Shown here piece by piece: positions 1 to 6,218 of a DNA stretch of 8,293 nt. The position numbers and the translations under genes are program-made. Under the pieces are notes generated by a model that was given only the letters and a program-made list of their open reading frames with translations, was not told where the DNA came from and did not search any database. Position 1 is the first letter of the stretch. The number at the start of each line of letters is the position of its first letter. Source of the stretch: Bifidobacterium breve (lineage in GTDB: Bacteria > Actinomycetota > Acidimicrobiia > IMCC26256 > PALSA-555); the NCBI GenBank assembly GCA_945889545.1, contig CAMDCC010000122.1, positions 1 to 8,293 of the forward strand, written 5' to 3'.

Positions 1-161
1 AAGATCGGATGACCGTGCCACGCAGCGAACAGCACCTCGCCCTGGAGATCGGCGGGCAGCTCGTCGCCCCAGGTGATGGGGATGATCTCGCACTCCGGCA
101 CGGCCGCACGCGCCGCATCGGCTGCCGGATCACCCATCATGTTCAGCACTCGGAGGGTCAC
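1..161 (-). CDS. Probable D-isomer-specific 2-hydroxyacid dehydrogenase, N-terminal fragment (runs off the left edge)
   Basis: An open minus-strand frame begins with GTG at 161-159 and runs to the window edge without a stop, giving 53 codons. It starts VTLRVLNMMGDPAADAARA, continues with VPECEIIPITWGDELPADL and then GEVLFAAWHGHPI. A short beta strand, a helix, an acidic/proline-rich 'W-G-D-x-LP' segment and a hydrophobic GEVLFAA strand are typical of the N-terminal substrate-binding lobe of NAD(P)-dependent 2-hydroxyacid dehydrogenases. The NAD-binding GxGxxG lies beyond the edge, so the family call is an inference from the start alone. The start is supported by AGGA lying 5 nt before the GTG. 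It uses the TAG stop of the preceding gene, whose stop is 7 bp upstream, so the two are probably co-transcribed and translationally coupled. It could instead be another Rossmann-type protein. Confidence 0.5.
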   Translation of the reverse strand, partial: MTLRVLNMMGDPAADAARAAVPECEIIPITWGDELPADLQGEVLFAAWHGHPI

Positions 162-168
162 GCGCTTC

Positions 169-1287
169 CTATTCCTCGAACTCAGGAAGCGCGCGGCCCG
201 GACGACCGTCGGTGATGCCGATCAGGTACGACGCGAGCCAGAGCTTGAGCATCGCGTTGGCCGTCGCGGCCCTTCGACCGACCGATGCGTTCGACTCCGC
301 TGCTCCCTGCACGCTCGCGAGGACCGTGGCCTGCACCGTCTCGAGGAAGGCCGACGAGATGTCGAGCAGCTGCTCGTACGCCTCTTGCGAGAACCCCTGC
401 ACGTTGAGCAGGCCGTCCCACACGCCGCGACCGCGCTCGATGCCGGCGGCTTGCAGCGGTGCGATCTGTTCGGCGAGGTCGGCGTACGCACCCTTCCGTT
501 CCGCCAGCTTCTGCGCCACGGGATGGAACGTGCGCAGCGCCTTCAGGCGGCCCACCGAATATCCACACACCAGCGGTGAGTCCGCCGCGTTCGCCGGACA
601 CTGCACGAAGTCGGGCGGCGTCGTCAGCCCCGCGGGTGGTGCGTCGACGATCTGGAGGAGGTAGCCCTCGTTGTAGCCGAACGTGTCGATGAGTCCGCGC
701 TCGGGCATCTCCGGATCCTCGGCGTTCTCCTTGTCGAACAGGCTCTCCTCGTTGTATGCCACGACCAACTTGTTGCTGCTCCGAGCCGCGTCGAGCACGG
801 TGTCGGCCTTGGCGACCTGAGCCGTGAAGCCGGCCTCGGTCTGGGGTTCGCTGTACCCGGACAACGCCGCGTTGTGACCGGTGCGCACGAGCTCGCCGCG
901 CAACCACACCCCGCCGAAGTAGCCGGAGAGATGAAAGAGCCAGAGGTATGGCCCTATGGGCAGCTCATCGACCGGATCGCTGGTGGCGAAGATCCGATCG
1001 AAGAGAGAGACGGGCACGTACGAGAACAAGAACCGGGTCATCACAAGCTCGTCGCCAGCCTGCGCCCGTTGGTACTTGCGCGCCAGCGAGTCGAGCAGCT
1101 TCGGGCTCTCTCGCATCGTGGTGCCGTCGAAGAATGGGTAGTCGGGCACGACCACGCCCACTCCGCTACCGCCGCCGGGCTTGGTGGTCGACAGGTTCAG
1201 GCTGCCGAGGGTGGGAGCGACCGCCGCAGTGAGCCCGAGCCCGGCGCCTCGCTTGAGGAGATCCCGTCGCGTCCAAGGCTTGTCCAT
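169..1287 (-). CDS. Tat-exported protein of unknown function (372 aa)
   Basis: The protein opens with a twin-arginine signal: T6-R7-R8-D9-L10-L11-K12, then an apolar stretch (GAGLGLTAAVAPTLGSL, about residues 14-30). It is therefore predicted to be exported folded and may carry a cofactor. I recognise no catalytic domain. The mature part is mostly helical, with an aromatic segment (FLFSYVPVSLFDRIF, about 86-100; GPYLWLFHLSGYFGGVWL, about 112-129). The only two cysteines (C230, C241) are 11 residues apart and could form a disulfide outside the cytoplasm. A frame-compatible GTG exists at 1308, but ATG 1287 is preferred because GGAGGAGG lies 4 nt upstream of it and the Tat motif then falls at the normal distance. 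It is divergent from the amidohydrolase gene and followed closely by the putative 2-hydroxyacid dehydrogenase. The twin-arginine signal is clear; the function is unknown. Confidence 0.85.
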   Translation of the reverse strand: MDKPWTRRDLLKRGAGLGLTAAVAPTLGSLNLSTTKPGGGSGVGVVVPDYPFFDGTTMRESPKLLDSLARKYQRAQAGDELVMTRFLFSYVPVSLFDRIFATSDPVDELPIGPYLWLFHLSGYFGGVWLRGELVRTGHNAALSGYSEPQTEAGFTAQVAKADTVLDAARSSNKLVVAYNEESLFDKENAEDPEMPERGLIDTFGYNEGYLLQIVDAPPAGLTTPPDFVQCPANAADSPLVCGYSVGRLKALRTFHPVAQKLAERKGAYADLAEQIAPLQAAGIERGRGVWDGLLNVQGFSQEAYEQLLDISSAFLETVQATVLASVQGAAESNASVGRRAATANAMLKLWLASYLIGITDGRPGRALPEFEE

Positions 1288-1291
1288 GGCC

Positions 1292-1299
1292 CCTCCTCC
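1292..1299 (-). promoter_or_regulatory. Strong ribosome binding site that fixes the Tat protein start
   Basis: On the minus strand GGAGGAGG lies 4 nt before ATG 1287. It is inside the frame that would be translated from the alternative GTG at 1308, so it argues for the shorter protein. Confidence 0.75.
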
Positions 1300-1339
1300 G
1301 CCGAGCACTGCCTGTGTCCGGCTGGGGCAGTATTGCAGA

Positions 1340-2524
1340 GTGCAAAGAGTGGACTACCGGCTCCTCGACGCCGATAACCACTACTACGAGCCGCGCGACT
1401 GCTTCACCCGTCACATCGATCCGGCAATGCGCGAGCGCGCGATTCACGTCGAGATCGACGCCGACGGCAAGGAACTCGTACTCATAGGAGACCGACCCTT
1501 CACGTTCCTCATCGACCCGTTCAGCACCACGGTCACGAAGCCGGGAGCACTGCGCGAAATGCTGCGCGCGTTGAGCAGCGGCAACTTCGAGGAATCCGAC
1601 GCTGTCGAACCCATCCAGCCCGAATACGTCGACCGCGAAGCTCGCCTCGCGACCATGGACCGGCAAGGCATCGAGTCGATCCTGTTGTTCCCGACCCTTG
1701 CGGTATGCGTCGAGCACTCCATGAAGGACGACGTGGAGCAGCTCTACGCCAACTTCCACGCCTTCAACCTGTGGCTCGACGAAGATTGGGGTTTCGACCA
1801 CGACGGCCGCATCCACGCCGTTCCCCTGCTCTCGCTGTTGGATCTCGACCGCGCGATTGAAGAGCTCGAGTTCGTGCTGGCCCGCGGTGCTCGTGTCGTC
1901 GGGCTCCGCCCCGGGCCGGCGTTCGGCCGCTCACCAGCCGACCCGCACTTCGACCCGTTCTGGGCCCGCCTCGACGAAGCGCGCGTTCCGGTGGCTTTCC
2001 ACATCGGAGAGTCGGGATACAACGAGATGACCGCGCCCTACTGGGGCGAAGAGGCGAACCCGTCGTCGCACCACCAATCCGCATTCCAGTGGACCACCAC
2101 CTACGGCGACCGTCCGATCATGGACACGTTCGCGGCGCTCGTGCTGCACAACCTGTTCGGCCGCTTCCCGAACGTGCGCTGCCTGAGCGTCGAGAACGGT
2201 TCCTTGTGGGTGCCGTACTTGCTCAAGCTGATGAACAAGATGAACGGTATGGGTCGCAACGGACCGTGGCTCGGTGGTCGCGTCACCGAGCGACCAAGCG
2301 ACATCTTCAAGCGCCACGTGTCGGTGTCGCCGTACCACGAGGAAGATGTTGTTGCGCTCACCGAGGCCATCGGCACGAGCCAGGTGCTCTTCGGCTCGGA
2401 CTACCCGCACCCCGAAGGCCTCGCCGAGCCAGTCGACTTCATCGAACGCCTTGATGGCCTCGACCCCACCGACGCACGCCGCGTGATGCGCGACAACCTG
2501 GCCGCCCTCCTCAACGGCGAGTGA
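1340..2524 (+). CDS. Amidohydrolase family protein (amidohydrolase-2 / ACMSD-like TIM barrel)
   Basis: Metal-dependent hydrolase or decarboxylase of the amidohydrolase-2 type, 394 aa, a normal length for the family. Counting from GTG 1340, the N-terminal signature is D10-A-D12-N-H14-YYEP, the one-His variant of DxHxH followed by E17. H221 (VAFHIGES), H270 and the RFPNVR stretch, E285 (SVENGSLW) and D354 in FGSDYPHPEG follow in the order expected for metal and catalytic residues. FGSDYPH is a strong family hallmark. The reaction could be hydrolysis or non-oxidative decarboxylation of a carboxylated ring; sequence alone does not decide. The open frame extends back to 1181, but that part is antisense to the Tat gene and poor in family features. 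GTG 1340 or GTG 1349 is the likely start, and neither has a good ribosome site. Its TGA overlaps the GTG of the ligase gene by 4 bp, so the two form an operon. Confidence 0.88.
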   Translation: MQRVDYRLLDADNHYYEPRDCFTRHIDPAMRERAIHVEIDADGKELVLIGDRPFTFLIDPFSTTVTKPGALREMLRALSSGNFEESDAVEPIQPEYVDREARLATMDRQGIESILLFPTLAVCVEHSMKDDVEQLYANFHAFNLWLDEDWGFDHDGRIHAVPLLSLLDLDRAIEELEFVLARGARVVGLRPGPAFGRSPADPHFDPFWARLDEARVPVAFHIGESGYNEMTAPYWGEEANPSSHHQSAFQWTTTYGDRPIMDTFAALVLHNLFGRFPNVRCLSVENGSLWVPYLLKLMNKMNGMGRNGPWLGGRVTERPSDIFKRHVSVSPYHEEDVVALTEAIGTSQVLFGSDYPHPEGLAEPVDFIERLDGLDPTDARRVMRDNLAALLNGE

Positions 2525-4050
2525 GCCCCGTCGCCGGCACACACGGACTCGTCGCTCCGTCCGTCCGGCCAAGCATTCCGGGCGACGGACCGCAGTCCGC
2601 GGCTGATGTGCTCGACCGGGGCGTGCGCGACTTCCCCGATCGCGATGCACTCGTAGGACGGTGGGGACGGGCCACGTACGCCGAGCTCGATGCACTCGCG
2701 AACCAGGTCGCGAACGGGTTGCGCGAGCTCGGCGTGAGCGAGGGTGATCGCGTTGGCGGATGCATGCCGAACGACCTGCCGATCGTCGTGGCGTTCCTGG
2801 CCTGCATGCGCATCGGTGCGATCTGGGTGGGCATCAACCGCGCGCTCGCACCGCCGGAGAAGCAGTACTTGCTCAATGACGCCGAGGTCTCGCTCCTGCT
2901 CGAACCCGACGGCGACTGGCTGGCGTGGCTGGAAAGCGGAGACGACACGCGACCCGTCCTACTTGGTGGCGTCGACATCGATCCGTTCGCACCCGCGGCG
3001 ATCGCGTACACGAGTGGCACAACCGGGTTCCCCAAGGGAGCGGTCCACTCTCAGCACAACCTCTTGCTCCCCGGCGCGGTCGCGCGGAGTCGCGGGCAAT
3101 ACGGCGACGACGATCGCTTCGGCGTGATGCTGCCGCTCACGCTCCTCAACCTGATCGCGCTCGGGCCGCTGCTCGCGTACCAAGTGGGAGGCACGTGCGT
3201 GGCGATCGACCGCGTCGATGCACCGGGGCTGGCCACCTGGATCCGCGAGGAACGGGTGACCACGTTTGCGAGCGTGCCCGCGATCCTGCACGACCTCCTG
3301 ACCCATCCCGACGTAAGCCCGGACGATCTCGCCAGTCTCCGCACGCCCGGGGTGGGCGGCGCCGACTGCCCCGAAGCGTTCCGCGAGTTGTACCGCGCGC
3401 GCTATCACGCCGAGGTCACGATCGGGTACGGCCTCACCGAGGCGCCGACCGCGGTGACGATGACGCGGCCCGACGAAGTGCCGGTGCCGAACAGCGCGGG
3501 GCGCGCGCTCCCCCATGTGCGCGTCGTTCCCCTCGACGAGCACGGCGCAGAGGTCGCGCCCGGTGAGATCGGCGAGCTCTGCATCGGTCCGGCGCTCGAT
3601 GGCGAGTGGCAGGGCGTGTACACGCCGATGCTCGGGTACTGGAAGCAACCCGAAGCGACGGCCGCCGCGCTGCGCGACGACATCCTTCACACCGGCGATC
3701 TCGGTTCGGTCGACGAGCACGGCGAGGTGTTCGTGGCCGACCGGCGCAACGACCTGATCATCCGCGGCGGCGCCAACGTGTACCCGGCCGAGGTGGAGCG
3801 AGTGCTGCACCAAGACGAGCGAGTGGCCGCGTGTGCAGTGGTCGGCGTGCCCGACGAGCGACTCGGCGAGCGCGTCGTCGCGTTTGTGCAGGCGCAGCCG
3901 GGTGCAACCATCGACGCGGCCAAGCTCCTCGCCCGTTGCGAGGAGAACCTGGCGCGCTACAAGGTGCCGGAGCGCTTCGAGATCGTCGAGGCGTTCGAAC
4001 GCACGCCGATGGGCAAGATCAAGAAGACCTCGCTTCGCGCCTTGCTCTGA
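2521..4050 (+). CDS. AMP-forming acyl-CoA ligase (class I adenylate-forming enzyme)
   Basis: Activates a carboxylic acid with ATP to an acyl-adenylate and transfers it to coenzyme A; probably cytoplasmic. The 509-aa protein has the complete motif set: phosphate-binding loop YTSGTTGFPKG at 163-173, adenine-site GYGLTEA at 302-308, HTGDLG at 390-395 with ribose-binding D393, hinge region DRRNDLIIRGGANVYP at 407-422, and catalytic lysine K499 in PMGKIKK near the C terminus. Nothing is missing, so it should be active. The acid used cannot be read from the sequence; by overall layout it belongs with fatty-acid/aromatic acyl-CoA ligases rather than acetyl-CoA synthetase. The GTG start overlaps the amidohydrolase stop (GTGA), which implies coupled translation and suggests that the acid is supplied by, or processed alongside, that enzyme. 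The stop is followed 1 bp later by a large inverted repeat. Confidence 0.95.
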   Translation: MSPVAGTHGLVAPSVRPSIPGDGPQSAADVLDRGVRDFPDRDALVGRWGRATYAELDALANQVANGLRELGVSEGDRVGGCMPNDLPIVVAFLACMRIGAIWVGINRALAPPEKQYLLNDAEVSLLLEPDGDWLAWLESGDDTRPVLLGGVDIDPFAPAAIAYTSGTTGFPKGAVHSQHNLLLPGAVARSRGQYGDDDRFGVMLPLTLLNLIALGPLLAYQVGGTCVAIDRVDAPGLATWIREERVTTFASVPAILHDLLTHPDVSPDDLASLRTPGVGGADCPEAFRELYRARYHAEVTIGYGLTEAPTAVTMTRPDEVPVPNSAGRALPHVRVVPLDEHGAEVAPGEIGELCIGPALDGEWQGVYTPMLGYWKQPEATAAALRDDILHTGDLGSVDEHGEVFVADRRNDLIIRGGANVYPAEVERVLHQDERVAACAVVGVPDERLGERVVAFVQAQPGATIDAAKLLARCEENLARYKVPERFEIVEAFERTPMGKIKKTSLRALL

Positions 4051-4051
4051 G

Positions 4052-4117
4052 CAACCCACTGCTTTTGGGGCAATCGAGCCACCCTCAACGGGCGCTGGAT
4101 TGCCCCGAAACGGGTTG
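4052..4117. terminator. Large inverted repeat between convergent genes, likely bidirectional terminator
   Basis: GGGGCAATC (4067-4075) pairs perfectly with GATTGCCCC (4098-4106). The stem extends through TTTT/GAAA (4063-4066 with 4107-4110, one G-U pair), and an outer CAACCC (4052-4057) pairs with GGGTTG (4112-4117) across a small asymmetric bulge. It fits exactly in the 67-bp gap between the acyl-CoA ligase stop and the stop of the opposing TIM-barrel gene. There is no T-run after the stem on either strand, so it would be a U-tract-less terminator of the kind common in actinobacteria. Termination is inferred from structure and position. Confidence 0.65.
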
Positions 4118-4756
4118 TCAGGCCGCGAGCAAGGGCAGCAAGTGGGCCCGCAGGTCGACGGCCCATGCGATCGGGTCGTCGAGGCCCCAGCCGTGCTCGG
4201 GAAGGTCGAAGTACTCGACCGACAGACAGCCCTGATAGTCGAGCTCGTCGAGGCGCCGCAGGACCGCCGCGAAGTCGACAACGCCGGACGGATCGTCGAT
4301 GTGCAGTTGGGTGGAGCCGGGCTTGCCCTGGCGAAGCTGCACGTGGTCGGCGAACTCGAGCATCTCGAGCGCGTCCTCGCCCCAGTCGGACACGTGACCG
4401 GTGTCGACCAGGAGCCGGAGGCCGGGCACCTCTTCCATCATCGCTTTCGCAGTTTCAAGCGAGTTGACGACCGATCCCGCCCAGGGCTCGAGCAACGCGC
4501 CGGGTGACCGCGTGAACCACCGCACGGTGCGCTCCCACATGCCCTCAACATTCCGCGGCGCGGGCGTGGTGCACCAGCCCGGTTGCGGTTTCGGGTACGC
4601 GGTCGGACAGCCGACCGGGAGCACGAGCGACGCCGGATCGACCTCGGTGCTCACGTCGATGTGCTCGAAGCCCAGCTCCTGGGCGCGCTTCGCGCGCTTG
4701 ATGGGATCGCCGACTTTCCAGAAGGTCACATCGACCACACCGAGGCGGTACGCCAC
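4118..4756 (-). CDS. Sugar phosphate isomerase/epimerase-like TIM-barrel protein, short (212 aa)
   Basis: Xylose-isomerase-like TIM barrel (AP-endonuclease-2 superfamily); members isomerise or epimerise sugars, inositols or related polyols with a divalent metal. Visible features are an N-terminal strand RLGVVDVTFW, the helix-strand unit ELGFEHIDVST (27-37), probable metal ligands E90 (LLEPWAGS), D118 and H121 (LLVDTGH), H138 (ADHVQLRQG), H152, and E181 (LSVEYFD). The family usually has 250-290 residues. This protein is shorter, mainly between strand 2 and E90, where PVGCPTAYPKPQPGWCTTP replaces the usual barrel segment, so one or two barrel elements look reduced. It starts with GTG only 4 bp after the SDR stop, with AAGAAG as a weak ribosome site, and is the last gene of the MaoC-SDR operon. 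Its substrate and its link to acyl-CoA chemistry are unknown. Confidence 0.82.
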   Translation of the reverse strand: MAYRLGVVDVTFWKVGDPIKRAKRAQELGFEHIDVSTEVDPASLVLPVGCPTAYPKPQPGWCTTPAPRNVEGMWERTVRWFTRSPGALLEPWAGSVVNSLETAKAMMEEVPGLRLLVDTGHVSDWGEDALEMLEFADHVQLRQGKPGSTQLHIDDPSGVVDFAAVLRRLDELDYQGCLSVEYFDLPEHGWGLDDPIAWAVDLRAHLLPLLAA

Positions 4757-4760
4757 GGAC

Positions 4761-5666
4761 TTACTTCTTCTCGCCCGAGAACTCCATGCCGGCCGGCAGC
4801 ACCATGCCCACGTGCTGAAGATGCTGCCCGAGGATCTGGTCGAAGTGGTCGGCGACCTGTTCGGGTGTCCACCCGCCGTCGCGCCACATGAACGCCACCT
4901 GCTTCGGATGCTGGAAGATCGTGTACGCGTAGTCGGAGCGCCCGAGGATCTGCCCGTTCACGTGTGCGGCCCGCTCAGACGCAAGGAAGGCCACGAGCGG
5001 CGCGTTGAGCGCGGGGTTCTGCTCGGGCGGTGGCGTCTCGCCAGAACGCTCGAACAGCGCCGCGGTCATGCGCGTCGCGCCCGCCGGCGCCACCGCGTTA
5101 ACGGTGATCCCGTAGCGGCCGAGCTCCAACGACCAGATGAACGTGAGGCCCATGAGCGCGGCCTTCGCCGCGCCGTAGTTGGTCTGCCCGAAGTTGCCGC
5201 GCAGTCCGGCCGAAGACGTGATGTTGATGATCCGGCCGTAGCCGGCCTCCTTCATGACCGGCGCGGCGTGACGCGCGCAATTGAAAGAGCCCTTGAGGTG
5301 CACGCCGAGCACGGCGTCGAAGTCTTCCTCCGACATCTTGACGAGCGTGCTGTCGCGCACGATGCCGGCGTTGTTCACGAGGATGTCGAGACGACCGAAC
5401 GAGTCGACGGCCGTCTGCACGATGCGCTGGGCACCGTCGAAGTCGGTGACCGAGTCGTAGTTGGGCACGGCCTTCGTGCCGATGGCCTCGATCTCCTTGC
5501 ACACCTGCGCGGCCGGGTCTTCCTCGGTGCCCTGGCCGTCGAGGCTCACGCCCACGTCGTTGATCACGACGTGGGCGCCCTCACGGGCCATGCAGAGAGC
5601 AAACTCGCGCCCAATACCCCGTCCCGAACCGGTGACGATCGCGACGCGCCCGTCCAAAAGTCCCAT
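4761..5666 (-). CDS. SDR-family (3R)-hydroxyacyl-CoA dehydrogenase, MFE-2/HSD17B4-like
   Basis: NAD(P)-dependent short-chain dehydrogenase, 301 aa. The cofactor loop TGSGRGIG is at 12-19, NNAG at 98-101, the catalytic serine is S151/S152 in ITSSAG, and Y164-x3-K168 is in YGAAK. Several details recall the dehydrogenase domain of peroxisomal multifunctional enzyme 2 rather than ordinary FabG: VVINDVG after strand 2, NYDSVTD at 69-75, GVHLKGSF (121-128, where classical SDRs have Asn in place of H123), GNFGQTNYGAAK, and a C-terminal tail of about 60 residues containing GWTPEQVADHFDQI. Oxidation of (3R)-3-hydroxyacyl-CoA to 3-ketoacyl-CoA is therefore the likely reaction. The length is close to the mycobacterial steroid side-chain dehydrogenase Hsd4A, but the substrate is not readable. 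It lies 14 bp downstream of the MaoC hydratase gene, whose product would supply its substrate. Confidence 0.9.
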   Translation of the reverse strand: MGLLDGRVAIVTGSGRGIGREFALCMAREGAHVVINDVGVSLDGQGTEEDPAAQVCKEIEAIGTKAVPNYDSVTDFDGAQRIVQTAVDSFGRLDILVNNAGIVRDSTLVKMSEEDFDAVLGVHLKGSFNCARHAAPVMKEAGYGRIINITSSAGLRGNFGQTNYGAAKAALMGLTFIWSLELGRYGITVNAVAPAGATRMTAALFERSGETPPPEQNPALNAPLVAFLASERAAHVNGQILGRSDYAYTIFQHPKQVAFMWRDGGWTPEQVADHFDQILGQHLQHVGMVLPAGMEFSGEKK

Positions 5667-5680
5667 GACTGCGACCCGAC

Positions 5681-6151
5681 TCAGGCGAGGGCGGCGGTGG
5701 CGGTGCCGCTGAGCACCTCGACGCCGTCCTGGTTCGTGACGGCCAACTCGACATCAACGAGCCGTTCGCCGCCGTCTTCGCGCTTGGCGACCACCTTCCC
5801 AGAGCATGTGAGCGTGTCGCCGGGCCACACCTGCTTGGAGAACCGCATCTGGAACTTTCGGAGAGCCTCCGGGCCGAACCAGTCCTTGAGGAGCCGCGCC
5901 AAGAGACCTGCTGTGAGCATGCCGTGACCGAACACCGATGGGTTGCCGACCTGGGTGGCGATGGTGTCGTCGTGGTGCATGGGGTTGAAGTCGCCGGATG
6001 CGCCTGCGTACTTCACGAACATGGTGCGAGTGAGCGGCCCCACTTCGAGGGGCGGTGCCTCGTCACCCTCGGAGATCGAGTCGAACGTCGGCGTGCCTGG
6101 CTTTGGTACTGGGGGCTTGGAATCGGCGGTCTTGGATTTGGGCGTCGTCAT
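5681..6151 (-). CDS. MaoC-like (R)-specific enoyl-CoA hydratase, single hot-dog domain
   Basis: Adds water to a trans-2-enoyl-CoA to give the (3R)-hydroxyacyl-CoA. The 156-aa protein holds one hot-dog fold. The hydratase signature is YAGASGDFNPMHHDD (48-62), with the catalytic pair D54 and H59 in the expected Asp-x4-His spacing. FGHGMLTAGL (74-83) follows on the central helix, and the C-terminal strands (RFSKQVWPGDTLTCSGKV) carry the usual 'PGDTL' turn. The first 20 residues are a lysine- and proline-rich leader not seen in compact members. ATG 6151 is chosen because TACGCT lies 8 nt upstream, as in leaderless actinobacterial transcripts. The frame also contains GTG 6205 with GGAGG close before it, which would add 18 residues and leave only 13 bp to the TetR start. 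First gene of the MaoC-SDR-TIM barrel operon, divergent from tetR. Confidence 0.92.
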   Translation of the reverse strand: MTTPKSKTADSKPPVPKPGTPTFDSISEGDEAPPLEVGPLTRTMFVKYAGASGDFNPMHHDDTIATQVGNPSVFGHGMLTAGLLARLLKDWFGPEALRKFQMRFSKQVWPGDTLTCSGKVVAKREDGGERLVDVELAVTNQDGVEVLSGTATAALA

Positions 6152-6159
6152 GGCGGCGG

Positions 6160-6165
6160 AGCGTA
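6160..6165 (-). promoter_or_regulatory. Putative -10 element of the MaoC operon (leaderless)
   Basis: On the minus strand TACGCT fits the actinobacterial TANNNT -10 consensus and lies 8 nt before ATG 6151, so transcription would begin at or next to the start codon. No ribosome site precedes that ATG, which agrees. No good -35 is visible at 17 nt (TGTCAC is a poor match). Confidence 0.35.
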
Positions 6166-6182
6166 CAGCAGCCGCGCCAGAG

Positions 6183-6212
6183 GTGACATCGTCGTCAGGT
6201 CCCACGTACCCT
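6183..6212 (+). promoter_or_regulatory. Putative sigma-A-type promoter of the tetR gene (leaderless)
   Basis: GTGACA (6183-6188, five of six matches to TTGACA), an 18-nt spacer, and TACCCT (6207-6212, TANNNT) are followed by 6 nt and then GTG 6219. This spacing places the transcription start on the start codon and explains the lack of a ribosome site. The -35 is back to back with the divergent MaoC promoter. Confidence 0.42.
6184..6197. promoter_or_regulatory. Candidate operator TGAC-N6-GTCA in the tetR/MaoC gap
   Basis: TGACATCGTCGTCA is an inverted repeat (TGAC/GTCA, central CG) that overlaps the tetR -35 and lies where the MaoC -35 should be. A repressor bound here could shut off both genes. 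A second palindrome of the same form and length lies at 7590-7603. A longer-armed alternative, CCACG-N11-CGTGG (6202-6222), covers the tetR -10 and start codon. Confidence 0.35.
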
Positions 6213-6218
6213 CCGGGC

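Noticed and set aside
1288..1308. GTG 1308 as start of the Tat protein
   Set aside because: The strong ribosome site GGAGGAGG lies inside this extension, directly before ATG 1287.
1288..1339. Promoters in the 52-bp gap between the Tat gene and the amidohydrolase gene
   Set aside because: AATACT on the minus strand and CAGTAT on the plus strand are weak -10 candidates without matching -35 elements or leaderless spacing.
4401..5927. 508-codon open frame on the plus strand
   Set aside because: It is antisense to three well-recognised genes (TIM barrel, SDR, MaoC). Its product is Arg/His/Val-rich with no domain, the usual shadow of high-GC coding DNA.
5943..6218. 92-residue upstream extension of the TetR frame
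   Set aside because: Open only because it is antisense to the MaoC gene. It has no domain, and a good promoter with GTG 6219 follows it.
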